From assembly GCA_963971285.1 (NCBI GenBank), contig OZ020255.1, positions 1,674,001-1,738,000 on the forward strand: DNA of 64,000 bases, written 5' to 3'. The translations under genes were made by a program, and so were the position numbers. The notes beneath the pieces are model-generated. The model was not told where the DNA came from. It saw only the letters and a list, made by a program, of their open reading frames with translations, and did not search any database. The stretch is from Astropecten irregularis. Its lineage: Eukaryota > Echinodermata > Asteroidea > Paxillosida > Astropectinidae. This document shows positions 1-10,078 of this stretch, in pieces (the stretch's first letter is position 1; each line of letters starts with the position of its first letter).

Positions 1-303
1 CCTTGTAGTCTATAGTACAGCACAGCCAGGTTGTGTGGTCCCTTGTAGTCTATAGTACAGCACAGCCAGGTTGTGTGGTCCCTTGTAGTCTATAGTACAG
101 CACAGCCAGGTTGTGTGGTCCCTTGTAGTCTATAGTACAGCACAGCCAGGTTGTGTGGTCCCTTGTAGTCTATAGTACAGCACAGCCAGGTTGTGTGGTC
201 CCTTGTAGTCTATAGTACAGCACAGCCAGGTTGTGTGGTCCCTTGTAGTCTATAGTACAGCACAGCCAGGTTGTGTGGTCCCTTGTAGTCTATAGTACAG
301 CAC
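1..303. repeat. 40-bp tandem satellite array
   Basis: Seven complete, essentially identical 40-bp units beginning CCTTGTAGTCTATAGTACAG, followed by a partial eighth that breaks off near position 303. The array runs off the left edge of the window, so its true length is unknown. The near-perfect identity suggests recent expansion or homogenisation. Confidence 0.97.
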
Positions 304-884
304 CCCGGTGCACACAGTGGTTGCTTGTGGTCAACAGTTATGCTCTTGTGTGGTACATGCTGAATGTTAAAGAAAACCTACATGATGCCACCGCAAACCC
401 ACCTTATTCTCAAAATATAGATTATTACATGTATATCGACTACATAATCTTCCTCAATGATGCAGATGAAGAATTCTCCATAACAAGTGAAATCATGTGC
501 ACCGCCTTAAACATCACAGAAATCCGCGAGGCGTATCCCCAGCTTCATATTGCAGTTGACATTCAAGTCCAAACTAGTGGAGGAAAAAATCAAGTCACCA
601 CTAGATGTCTCTTGCATCTGACAGGTACTATCAAATTATGACAAGGGATCCTTTTCCATATATTTTTAGATTTTCTACACAGCACCATTTCAAGTTTCTT
701 CTGAGGCAGAATGCAAATTTCTTCCATGCAGAAACAATGTCAATCAAACAAGCCACAATACTACCAAAAGGTTCCAGAATAACTATTCACAGTACAATTC
801 AGACAGTAAGTATTTCATAGTAAAGTTATAGCTAATAAATGTATTTTGCATAAATACAATTGCCAAGCATACAAGAACATAATG
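304..884 (+). other. unassigned stretch with one open frame
   Basis: An open frame runs from inside the satellite to 641. Its non-repeat part has an ordinary, acidic composition (for example NDADEEFSITSE) and a possible splice donor (ACAG/GTACT) near 624. I do not recognise a family. It could be an exon or chance. Confidence 0.25.
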
Positions 885-1393
885 GGGTACGTTCAGACAG
901 CGTTTTAAATTTGCTATTAACAACTGTTTTAACCCGATCGGTTTTAGCAATATGTGTCTGGACGCTCTAAAACAGTTATTTATCTAAAACAGATCAGTTT
1001 TACTTTTATCCGCCGCTAAAACACTCGGAAGGAGGGTTTAGCGCTTAAAACCGATCGAGCTTACTGCTAAAACGCTGTCGGGACAGAATAACTTTCCGAC
1101 ATCCTGTTTCAGAGCAGAGAAGCCTGGCAGCTGGTTACGTAACACATGTTGTAGCACGCTTGTTTATATTCAACACACAGATAAATCCGCGCGCTTTATT
1201 TTATACATGTAACTGGAAGCCCTTACGGGGTCAAGGCAAAGTGCATGACCTCTTAAAACCAAAAATAAAACCGATCTGTTTTAACTGCAAACAGTAAAAC
1301 GCTGTATGGACGCAACATCATTTTAACTTATGACGTGGTTGCCGAGCGGTTTAACTCAATTCGTTTTAAATACAAGGCTGTCTGAACGTACCC
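885..1393. mobile_element. MITE with 17-bp inverted termini and 4-bp target duplication
   Basis: The left end GGGTACGTTCAGACAGC (885-901) is the exact reverse complement of the right end (1377-1393). Both ends are flanked directly by AATG (881-884 and 1394-1397), a candidate 4-bp target duplication. The interior repeats words such as CGTTTTAAA and ACCGATC in both orientations and has no transposase frame. It is a non-autonomous DNA transposon; the superfamily cannot be decided from a 4-bp duplication alone. Confidence 0.85.
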
Positions 1394-1453
1394 AATGTTA
1401 CCATGCTATTAACCATTCACACTGTTTATATTTCACGCATGAAGCCATGTCAA

Positions 1454-1507
1454 TATTGAAATCTCACTAGATATCAATGATATTGAAATCTCACTAGATA
1501 TCAATGA
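1454..1507. repeat. 27-bp exact tandem duplication
   Basis: Two adjacent identical 27-bp copies starting TATTGAAATCTCACTAG. Small local duplication with no other structure. Confidence 0.9.
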
Positions 1508-2259
1508 TTCAAATACATCCACAGCAGAAGCCGTATGGTGGTCCAGAATGCATTCGAATGGTTGAAAAGAGATGGAGGTGCCAACTAAAAAAGGGTATCA
1601 AAGATGGTGGTTGCTTTGTCTTGCAGTGGAAGTGCTTGGATTTATTTCATATTTGATAGGTTATGGCCAGACAGATACATGTAGGAAGTTGTGTTTCCAT
1701 TACTGTATTCAGCAATTTGATATCTGGCTCAGGCACTTAATTAAAATTGTGTATTGTTCTGATTGCCACTTAAAAATAGCTCTCATTGTGTCATCTTTTA
1801 TTACTGCTACAGCGGACTGGTTCCCTGGGTGCTCAACACCGCATCAATCTGTGGGCACACAGGCAAGCCCTGGTAACATTTAATTAACAAAACATTTTAA
1901 TTAATTTGAATCAAGGCAAATATATTACAAATCAATTGGAGTTATGAAGCACAGTACATGTACATACTTTAAAAGGTCATGTACATGTAAGCAATAATAT
2001 TCTACATTTCTTAATTATGTTTACTTGTTTTGGGATGTTTGTGTGTTTAATTTTGTATGACTTGCCTTACACAAGCTTGTGCTATAGGTTTAAGCCTCCT
2101 CTTCCTATTCTTATCATTTGCTTTGCATATTTATTAATAATTGAGTTGTTATGAAGAGGAAATAAATGTTGCGAAACCCAACATTTCAGTGGCCTTTTCT
2201 AATACTGTACATGTATGTTTTTTTCTAACTTGTTTGATTAAATTATTGTTGAATTTCAG
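1508..2259. other. no gene seen
   Basis: AT-rich sequence with short frames only. The last bases form a good splice acceptor (GAATTTCAG) for the following psq-type segment, so part of it may be intron. Confidence 0.5.
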
Positions 2260-2453
2260 CATTTGAAACTGGTTCGAATGAGGATGTACAACTTTGTACT
2301 CTGTATGGTCCTCAAAATCAGTGGGAAATGGACGCTATGCAGAAAGCAATTGATGCAGTTAACAGAGCTGAAATGAGTTGCTGTGCAGTATCTAAATGCT
2401 TCTGTGTGCCTAAGACTACTCTGCCAAGACAATGCCAAGGAAAAGTACTGTAG
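2260..2453 (+). pseudogene. psq-type helix-turn-helix fragment of a pogo-like transposase
   Basis: Directly after a splice-acceptor-like TTTCAG the frame stays open for about 64 codons. It reads a typical Psq-type HTH: QNQWEMDAMQKAIDAVNRAE, then a second helix containing AVSKCFCVPKTTLPR. In pogo/jerky-like transposases this is the N-terminal DNA-binding half that recognises the terminal repeats. The frame ends at TAG (2451-2453) soon after the HTH, and the next domain of the same family appears only about 900 bp downstream and is frameshifted, so this is a remnant or one exon of a dead element. Confidence 0.75.
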
Positions 2454-3339
2454 GGAAAATTGGTTTACCCTCATGTATTTGTTTACTCACGTTCGTCTCC
2501 TGAGTTGTGCTAATGCTTTATGCGTAAGCGCATGCTTTGCTGCCGCACGGAGCACAATTGGGCGCTATTATTGTTTGTTATCATGGGAAGTTATAGTTCG
2601 CTTAATGCACAATTGGGCGCTTTTTTGCGCGCGTACATTTGGGCGATGTTTATCTTATCATTGGGCGCGTTGGTCATAGCTTCTGTGTTCACAGCGCACA
2701 CCTTTTACTTCTTTGTAGCCCAAATCGCCGCTGGAAGTTCAAGTTCAATAAGTTTGTTGCTAGGGAGGGGCTAGCCAAATTGCTGTCGTGGGATTCGCAC
2801 GTCTGTCATTCATCGCTGCCGAACTTGTTCATCACTTTTATTCTAATTCACCTGTTTAATCCGAATTTGATCAGCTAGGAGAAATTGTTGGTGAGCAGGT
2901 TATCTTTTATTCCATATCAACTGAGCTAGACTGCTATTTTGCGGGTTTAAAAAGGGATTAATTGGGGGTTATTTGTGGTCATTGATCGGACACAGGTCTT
3001 CATCATCAGGAGGTCCGATCAGCTACTTGCGCCTCCATATTAAGAGAGTGCTAATTTTTCAAGGTGTCAAGGCTGGTTTGTTTGTTGACATTATAGCTGT
3101 GTTCTTTATGAGTTGTTTCATTGATTCAGGATTGACATTTAATGAATAAATCATTAATTGTTCCTTTGAATTTCATATCTTGTGTCTTGTTGCTTCTTAC
3201 TTGGCCATCCGATTATCCCATAAATAAGGATATATTTCCCTTCAACGAATGTCCCCGCAGGTTATGCTTAGCTGCTCGAGTGTGACCTGTTTATTTAGTA
3301 AATATTTCTTTATTACTAGACGTCTTGGCTGTTACAGTA
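2454..3339. other. no gene seen; GGGCGC-rich patch and small hairpin
   Basis: Between 2550 and 2670 the word TTGGGCG recurs several times. A 9-bp stem (TGATCGGAC at 2983-2991 with GTCCGATCA at 3013-3021) encloses a 21-nt loop. No coding similarity was recognised. Confidence 0.4.
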
Positions 3340-3529
3340 CCTACCAGCAGTCCAGCTCATCGACCAACAGGCCTGACTATAGACGAAGAAGACAGACTTC
3401 CACAGTGGGTATTGAGCAGGAGGAAAGTCTCTTTGGGGTAACTCCTGACTGTCTTTGTGCACGGGCCTATGAAATAGCACAAAAATCAGGAAGGCCTCAC
3501 CCATTCAGCCACAAAAATAAAAAAGGTTA
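3340..3529 (+). pseudogene. CENP-B-type HTH fragment of a pogo-like transposase, frameshifted
   Basis: Two adjacent frames together give the start of a CENP-B-like domain: LTIDEEDRLPQWVLSRRK in one frame, then FGVTPDCLCARAYEIAQKSG and PHPF in another, ending at TAA. The order 'acidic start, AYE-A-K-G, HPF' is characteristic of pogo/jerky/clz9-type transposases just before the GFL-RHP motif. The frame change near 3420 and the stop right after HPF show it is broken. Same family as the pieces at 2260, 7988 and 14048. Confidence 0.65.
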
Positions 3530-4295
3530 AGAGATAAGCAGGTTTTGAAATGCCTACTATTGTATCAATTGGCAGTCAGCATCTTTCCCAGGAGGGGAGA
3601 CAGTATACGTCTTAAACAGCTAGAAGTGCAATGCAGTTCAAAATAGTCAGAACTATATAGTGTTTTGTCTTACAAAGTACAATGTCATAAACAATAGCTT
3701 TAAAATTATACATGTAGTTACAGGCCTAGTAAGTAGTATACGTATGTATACGTATATGTACATGTACATACGTGTGTACATACAATATGTACGTTTTAAT
3801 ATACGTGTACCCGATCTATTAAATGCTAACTGCAGCGTACTCATTGGCTGACCCTGGCGCCCAGGAATGTGGTCTAGCCATAGACTCCGCATGAAACGTC
3901 ACACTCACAGAGAAACGGTCCGGAGCCACACTAAGGTCAGCCCTTTTGCGCCATTTTCGAGACCTTGCCTTCTTCGTTGTTCATTTTGTGTCAATTGCAT
4001 CTTAGTTTCTTCTCTGTTTCCGCAAAAATATCAGTAAGTTGAATCAAACCTCATGTCCTTTGTTTTACTGGGAATCAGCTGGTATTAAAAAAAAGACCGT
4101 GATTAAGCAGATTTTTCCATCAGTGAATTCATGATTCATTCATGCAGATGCTATAATCTATGGCAGTAGACCTAATGTACTTTTCAGAGTAATGATTCCA
4201 GTTATAAAATAAGGAGACTTCGTAAATACTTATTAACATTTATCTTTAATACTTGCTTTTATGATTACGAGACTAACTGCCAACTAAGTGATTCT
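3530..4295. repeat. alternating TACATGTA/ACGTATGTA tract in non-coding DNA
   Basis: From about 3730 to 3815 the sequence is a run of alternating purine-pyrimidine words (GTATACGTATATGTACATGT and similar), nearly self-complementary, so open frames appear on both strands by chance. The rest of the interval shows no gene. Confidence 0.6.
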
Positions 4296-4427
4296 TTAAA
4301 ATTAAAATTTAAAATACTCATGTTGACATTGAAAGCTATTCATGGCATGGATCCACAATATCGTAGTAATTTATTAAGATCTTTTACTTTTGCTGATCAA
4401 AAATACCTTTGTTTTGTAAAAAAGTGA
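4296..4427 (+). pseudogene. CR1/L2-like LINE reverse transcriptase C-terminal remnant
   Basis: The frame reads LKFKILMLTLKAIHGMDPQY followed by SNLL. This matches the 'hRI-FKLL-L-YKALHG-AP-YL-DLL' signature near the end of the reverse transcriptase ORF in CR1/L2/jockey-type non-LTR elements. It ends at TGA (4425-4427), and an AATAAA occurs about 35 bp later. The usual following 'WN-LP' block is missing. Confidence 0.6.
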
Positions 4428-4509
4428 GCAATGTATATATACTTGTATTAAGTGCGTGACAATAAAGTCATAACTTTCTTTTGAAACTGTACGATCATGA
4501 TTAATCTGT

Positions 4510-4745
4510 CTTTAAATTGCCCGTGTATAATATTGTTCTGTGTTGCCCATGTAAATCCCCATTTTGCCCATGTTTACCCATTTTGCCCAGTTAGGTCCAA
4601 ATCAAATGCCCGGGTGCATTTCCCAACTTGGGACCAGTTGGGCAAAGTTGGGCCCAATCAAATCCCAGTTTGCCCAATTGGGACCCAGTTAAGTTGCCCA
4701 TTTGGGCCCCATTTGTTTTGCCCAGTTTTTCCCAATTGGAAAATT
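4510..4745. repeat. clustered GCCCAA/TTGGGC motif tract
   Basis: Within about 230 bp, TTTGCCCA, TTGGGCC and CCAATTGGG-type words recur more than a dozen times in both orientations with irregular spacing. It is not a clean tandem repeat. An open frame passes through it but the protein is just the repeat translated. Confidence 0.6.
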
Positions 4746-5989
4746 GTTTTGCTAGCTGGGTAAGCACTCAGCAGAATAGTAAGCAAGAAATGAATGAGCA
4801 TCACCAGTCAGCATGGTCAGAGCCTGCACACGTCAACAGACAACAGGTCATGGACAAAAAATGATGTCACAATTGTGAAAGAAGTTGAATCAATGTAGGA
4901 AAATGAAATCTGTATAAAGCTGTATTATTTAATTGCACATGGGATTAAGTCTCAGGAGTGAGATGGCTGTTCTGCATCCGATCCTTTACTGATATCAACA
5001 GATTGATGGAGCACCAGGCTCAGTCGTGGCCTACTGAGTGGCTTACTGAAGATCGGTTAAAAGGTCATGAAGCACATGGGAAAACAGTCTGTTGATACTA
5101 TATGTGATCCTGACAACAAGGAAAACTAGTACTACAGTGTATGGTCACTGGAGAGGGTGGGGCGGGGTCTACGGAGATGTCAAGTGGGTAGTTATACATT
5201 TATAGGAATTCCCCGATATTAAAAGACTCGAATTCACTATATTGATGGTTTCGTTCCGTAACATCGCTAAGCTCAATCTGACGAACATGCTAAACATTCA
5301 AACAATACTGAACTGCTGCTTTTCTAAATTCAAGTTGTGAAAATAACTTGTCGATGTCGTGAAAAAATGTAAGTATTGATGTAGTATTTCGTAATATACC
5401 TATAAAGAAAGGGAGTAAAACGATCTCTTGCTTCACATCTTCAGACGTGTCTTTCATTTTGTCAACGTCTCTAAGCTCCTTGTTGATGTTCTTGTTTTGA
5501 TTTGTACAGCACAGACATCTGTTATACCTGTTTTGCAAAGGTTGCACCAAATGGTGAAAAAGAAACGCACCACGGCACCGTCTTGTCCTCTAACCAGCGT
5601 GGTTAAGAAAGGTTAACCAAAAGGAGGATGCCACAGTACATACATGTATCATGTAACCAAAACCTGGTCCATGATTGGAAATCTCTGAATAGCAAGAAAG
5701 ATCCAACCAAATTTAAACTGTAACACTGCCCGATGTTATTCTCATGTGTCCCCATTGCTAGAGTAATTCCACATACCCTTCATCTCTTTTTAAGGATCAT
5801 GGATCAAATTGTCTACCAAATTCCACCCTACCTTCAGCATTGTGATAACTGTGTACGACTCAATCCAAATCTCAATCTAGAAAAGTATGGCAACCTCATG
5901 CACTTGGATTCAATGACTGGAAATGTTTTATTAAGGATTCCAAAACTGAAGCAAGATCGTTTAATATTTAAATATCGCGTTCTTTCCGC
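4746..5989. other. no recognisable gene
   Basis: Short frames occur, including an open segment at 5733-6047 immediately before the DDE-like fragment, but no domain is recognisable. Part may be the degraded upstream portion of the element ending at 6385. Confidence 0.35.
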
Positions 5990-6385
5990 ATACAGGACGG
6001 CAGCGCAAATTCTTTTCCAGCTCTGTACACACATGAGGATTACATGAGCGGATGCATAAACTTCTGACAGGGGCCTACAAAACATTGAAAAAGCAGAGGA
6101 CATTCATGACAACATAGCCTTCTTCACCAGACACCTTGATAGATGAGTTGGCATGGTTATATTTACTAAATGTCAATCCCCTTCCCAATGTGAACATTGC
6201 CAAACACATCCCATAGAGAACATGGAGGCTGTTGACCTGTACAAGAAATGTCCATCACCAACTCCATCTCTAACTCATCCAGGTCATTTTGCATCATTCA
6301 TGGAAGCCCTTAGCGAAACCCCTGTAAGCTCTGATGAACACATGGCTAGAGTACATTCATGGACCCTGAGCCTCAGAGTATGAAG
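5990..6385 (+). pseudogene. C-terminal fragment of an uncharacterised DDE-like transposon protein
   Basis: Pieces in shifting frames read MHKLLTGAYKTLKKQ, DNIAFFTRHLDR and then VIFTKCQSPSQCEHC, with HPGHFASFMEA after it. The same order occurs in the two longer copies at 44017 and 46085 (HKLLT-PYKNIKQARDF, V-STKCQ, DHFL-F-EA), where the upstream NPIEHVWG block is also present. The Cys pair in QCEHC suggests a zinc-binding end. Frameshifts and stops make it dead. I know this as a multicopy, unnamed family in marine invertebrates; function is inferred from the NPIEHVW-type DDE context only. Confidence 0.55.
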
Positions 6386-6610
6386 TACATGTCAAAAAAG
6401 AAGATGTCATCTCACAAATGACCAAGAACCTTGAACAAATCAGAATGATCCAGCTGGATGACAGCAATTATCTGTACATACATGTAGGTCAGGACTTGAC
6501 ACGTGGATTGTCACTTAGACACAATTAAAGATGTAGTCCATGAAATTGAAAGTCATGTGAAAATTCTGTTTCACCAGCTTAATAGTGAAAGATCCTACAT
6601 GTACATGGTG

Positions 6611-7502
6611 TAAGTGGAGTTTTTAAAAGAACTGAAGCGGAACATGAAATCATTGGGGAATCTCTGCAAGAAGGTGGTTTGATTGAAGAAGGTGACCATT
6701 GCATGGCAAAATGGACAGATGGCAGAATGTACTCCAACTATTAAATGGAGTTCTTAGAGGAACTGAAGTGGAACATGAAATCATTGGGGAATCTCTGCAA
6801 GAAGGTGGTTTGATTGAAGAAGGTGACCATTGCATGGCAAAATGGACAGACAGCAGAATGTACTCCAACTATAAAGTGGAGTTCTTAGAGGAACTGAAGT
6901 GGAACATGAAGTGACTTGGGAATCTCTGCAAGAAGGTGGTTTGATTGAAGAAGGTGACCATTGCATGGCAAAATGGACAGATGGCAGAATGTACTCCAAC
7001 TATTAAATGGAGTTCTTAGAGGAACTGAAGTGGAACATGAAATCATTGGGGAATCTCTGCAAGAAGGTGGTTTGATTGAAGAAGGTGACCATTGCATGGC
7101 AAAATGGACAGACAGCAGAATGTACTCCAACTATAAAGTGGAGTTCTTAGAGGAACTGAAGTGGAACATGAAGTGACTTGGGAATCTCTGCAAGAAGGTG
7201 GTTTGATTGAAGAAGGTGACCATTGCATGGCAAAATGGACAGACGGCAGAATGTACTCCAACTATAAAGTGGAGTTCTTAGAGGAACTGAAGAGGAACAT
7301 GAAGTCATTGGGGAATCTCTGCAAGAAGGTGGTTTGATTGAAGAGGGTGACCACTGCATAGAAAAATGGACAGACGGCAGAATGTACTCCAACTATAAAG
7401 TGGAGTTCTTCGAGGAACTGAAGTGGAACATGAAGTCATTGGGGAATCTCTGCAAGAAGGTGACCACTGCATGGCAAAATGGACGGACAGCAGAATGTAC
7501 AT
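6611..7502. repeat. 131-bp tandem array, about seven copies, with 262-bp higher order
   Basis: Units of 131 bp containing GATTGAAGAAGGTGACCATT and GTGGAGTTCTTAGAGGAACT repeat from about 6611 to 7502; the last copy has lost roughly 24 bp. Two consecutive variant units (AACTATTAAATGG then AACTATAAAGTGG) recur as a block: the 71-residue translation starting at 6699 recurs identically 262 bp later. Because 131 is not divisible by three, the frame shifts in each unit, so the array is not a working repeat protein. Confidence 0.93.
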
Positions 7503-7556
7503 GTGTACAAAGCAAAGGTGGTCCTCATAACAGGTAAATGCATCGAAAAAAAAGTG
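7397..7556 (+). pseudogene. Tudor-like coding segment that seeded the 131-bp array
   Basis: In the last copies one frame reads GDHCMAKWTDGRMY and, after the array ends, YKAKVVLITGKCIEKKVS before TAA. 'GD-C-A-W-DGR-Y-A-V' is the core of Tudor/SMN-type domains, which bind methylated arginine or lysine. No complete domain survives. The match is short, so a different family is possible. Confidence 0.35.
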
Positions 7557-7885
7557 TCATAAGCAGACAAGAAGTGTACATGTACATGATGTGATGATGT
7601 TGACAGCTACATGTATGTTGCTATGTATGTTTTAGTGAGTAGTACATGTAATGTAGTTACATTATGTTTATCTGTTCCGAGTTGGGTATGCTAAAAAAAA
7701 CAGAACTTTGTAGAGTCTGTAGTGACTCATATTACGCTGACTGTCATAAATAAAAAAAAAAAAATAGATTATGTTTAAATTCAAGTCATGTGTATGCAGC
7801 CAATGGAAATGAGTACATGGATATTACTTGAATGAAGTGACCTGCAAACAACAACGAGAATTGGTTGACTACGTAGACCATTATG
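7557..7885. other. no gene seen
   Basis: TACATGTA-rich, with a 12-nt A run near 7750. Nothing recognisable before the pogo-like fragment. Confidence 0.5.
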
Positions 7886-8254
7886 TAACCAAAAAGAAGA
7901 AACAGCAAAGACACTAGAAAGTGTACACGTTTTGAACGACAAAGACTGTAGGATCTGTCGTAACCCGAGGATGTGGATGTCCACTAAGTAACCCACCAAC
8001 TGGCTTATGAATACACAGAAAAGAACTCTCTCCTCCATCAGTTCAATACTGAGAAACAAATGGCTAAATGCTACTGGCTTGTTGGGTTTCTAAAACACCA
8101 TCCAAACATTGTTCCATGAAAGACTGATGGACTTTCTATGTCACATGCCATTGGCATGAACAGGACGGAGGTGTTCAAGCACTTTGATAAACTCGGAGAG
8201 GTACTCGATAGAGAGGGACTACATCAAGCTCCACACAAGACAGATGTGAAATGA
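7886..8254 (+). pseudogene. pogo-like CENP-B HTH fragment (cassette copy A)
   Basis: From 7988 the frame reads QLAYEYTEKNSLLHQF, then MAKCYWLVGFLKHHPNIV, a stop, then DGLSMSHAIGMNRTEVF and KLGEVLDREGLHQAPHK. This is the CENP-B-type HTH of pogo/jerky transposases followed by the linker before the DDE domain ('GFL-RHP-L-S-RK-EGLS-AR-G-NR--V--FF--L'). An in-frame TGA replaces the Arg/Ser codon after NIVP. The expected 'N-DET' catalytic start is absent; instead a MULE fragment follows about 240 bp later. Confidence 0.7.
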
Positions 8255-8479
8255 TGCATTTAAGAAGTGAAATTAAATTTTTAAATACAATGCTTTACAA
8301 CAAGCGAGGTATAAAAATGTAACCCACAGTAAAACGGGAGATTACTTTAGCCTTAACATTATACAGATTTTTCGTAAAATTCATTCCATTCATTTTAAGA
8401 GAATGCAGCCTGCTCTAGAAAAGAGGTCATGGAAGGAGATGAAAACAGTCTCCATAAGAGAATCACATAATTCAATGCT

Positions 8480-8917
8480 GATGCAGGTGAGACATGCATG
8501 ACAATGGATGTCAATGACAATCAACTCATTGTGGCAATATGTACCCCTTTGATGAAGAGGGTCTGTGAGGAACTCAAGCACTCTGGAGAGCTAGTCTTCA
8601 TGGATGGCTCTTCAAACATGGATCGACATGGCTGCAATGTGTTCCTTATGCTGACACACAGCTGCATTGGAGGGTTGGCCCTTGGTGTTCAGATGACAAC
8701 CTCTGAATCTGAAGCAGTCATCAAGGCAGCCCTTCAGCTCTACACCACCATGCTCTCAGATAAGAGCTTTGGAGGCAGAGGTCGACAACGTCCTTCTGTC
8801 TTCTTGACAGTTGACTGTTCTGCTGAACAGAATGCAATTCATCATGTTTTTCCTGGAAGCGCCAGTCTACTGTGTGTCTTTCATGTGTTGATTATTCATT
8901 ATGTTACACATGTTTAG
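8480..8917 (+). pseudogene. MULE/ZSWIM-type transposase core (cassette copy A)
   Basis: The open frame from 8498 reads LIVAICTPLMKRVCEELKHS, ELVFMDGSSNMDRHGCNVF, LTHSCIGGLALGVQMTTSES, then VFLTVDCSAEQNAIHHVFPG and LLCVFHVL. This is the MULE DDE core of the ZSWIM-like group: first Asp in 'FMDGSSNMDR', second in 'FLTVDCS', and the conserved 'LLC-FHVL-A-WRWLWD' block, truncated after FHVL. The core is intact over about 130 residues, but the C-terminal Glu region and SWIM finger are absent. This is the best-preserved of three local copies. Confidence 0.78.
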
Positions 8918-8987
8918 GAAACCAAATTTTTGAATTTATCATTTTGAATTGTGAGAAGCAGTCTTTTCTATTTCTATTTGTATTTAG

Positions 8988-9251
8988 ATTGTATCGCACG
9001 GTTTTTCAGGAGGAGTACGGGGACTCCTGTGGAGAAGACATGATAAACAGTCTTCATGAAAGAGTTGATCTGTACAATGGTGATGCAGGTGAAACATGCA
9101 TGGCAATGGATGTCAATGACAATCAACTCATTGTGGCCATATGCACTCCTTTGATGAAGAGGGTCTGTGAGGAACTCAAGCACTCTGGAGAGCTAGTCTT
9201 CATGGATGGCTCTTCCAACATGGATCGAAATGGCTGCAATGTGTTCCTTAT
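8988..9251 (+). pseudogene. MULE transposase exon (cassette copy B), cut by a MITE
   Basis: After a TTTAG acceptor the frame reads RLYRTVFQEEYGDSCGEDMI, then NSLHERVDLYN, and continues without break into the ICTPLMKRV and ELVFMDGSSNMDR blocks. It therefore preserves the exon join that copy A lacks. It stops at GTGTTCCTTAT, where an inverted-repeat element begins. Codons before that point are intact. Confidence 0.72.
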
Positions 9252-9720
9252 GGGTGCACCACACTAAATAGGTCAACAAACAGTGCGCCATATCATAATG
9301 TGTGTACCCTCAAATTATATGCATTTTTGGGGGTCATGCAATTAATATATTGTGTAATTGTGACAGGTTATCAACACCTGGGGGTTCAATGCTTCAGCCT
9401 GTTGTGAAGACTTGAGAAATTTTGGCTTAAAATGTGGCCCTACATTGTTTTGAACGTGGAGGGTTGCTTCATGAAAACCAGCTGCAAGTTGGGTTTGGGA
9501 AAATGGACATTTTGGGGGTGTTTTTTCCTTGGGGCAATTAGCAAAAAATCTGATCGGCTGACAAACCAAAAAATGAAAGGAATCAGGTAGATGAGGGTTC
9601 AAATCTTGTTTTGCATTATTGCACCAACAACTGAGAAACTTCTGGATGGGATTTTTTGAACTGTGAAGTTGAGGTATTTTACACTAAAGTCAATGGGACA
9701 CTATTTAGTGTGGTGCACCC
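9252..9720. mobile_element. 469-bp inverted-repeat element, complete copy
   Basis: The left terminus GGGTGCACCACACTAAATAG and the right terminus CTATTTAGTGTGGTGCACCC are perfect 20-bp inverted repeats. The flanking trinucleotide is TAT on both sides (9249-9251, 9721-9723), a possible 3-bp duplication as in PIF/Harbinger-type elements. No transposase. The MULE sequence on the left does not resume on the right, so either it inserted at an existing breakpoint or a deletion followed. A second, 3'-truncated copy lies at 13641. Confidence 0.85.
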
Positions 9721-10078
9721 TATATGCAACAAAATGGTGGCTCCCAGGCAGCCATTTTGGTGGGGGATTTAAACATGTCTGCTCTGTTTACAAACACCGT
9801 AGGCATGAATCATGAATGGAAGGTAGTCGGTGATGACGTTCTTCATGAGACTCATTGTCTTTTTATTGAAAACATCATTTTGTAGGCTCTACACAGTAAG
9901 TATAGTTTTAAAAGTTAAAATGCATGATTTAATAGCATAATGCATATTGTAAAGAGTCATTTCTAATGTTTGGCATACTGCATAGGCACTAGGCCCTAAT
10001 TCTTTTAATTTTTTTTTGAAAGAGGACGATCATACAGTGTTGATCATTGTTTTCTTATGACTTCAACATATCTTGACC
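9721..10078. other. 5' flank of the HNH gene
   Basis: No coding sequence recognised. It includes a paired GTGGCTCCCAGGCAGCCA hairpin near 9735 and AT-rich DNA. It may hold the promoter of the HNH open frame, but no TATA box at a convincing distance was seen. Confidence 0.35.

Noticed and set aside
2983..3021. Hairpin as a rho-independent terminator
   Set aside because: The setting is eukaryotic and no U-tract follows the stem.
3653..3892. Overlapping frames on both strands rich in Tyr/Met/Ile
   Set aside because: They come from the alternating TACATGTA/GTATAC tract, which is self-complementary and stop-poor by composition.
4497..4763. Proline/Cys-rich short protein over the GCCCAA cluster
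   Set aside because: The peptide is just the translated motif repeat, with no start context or conservation.
6650..7502. Repeated minus-strand frames of about 70-80 residues over the 131-bp array
   Set aside because: They repeat with the array period and arise from the satellite itself; the frame does not persist between units.
6611..7502. CRISPR-like or repeat-spacer array
   Set aside because: Units are contiguous 131-bp tandem copies without unique spacers, in a eukaryotic setting.
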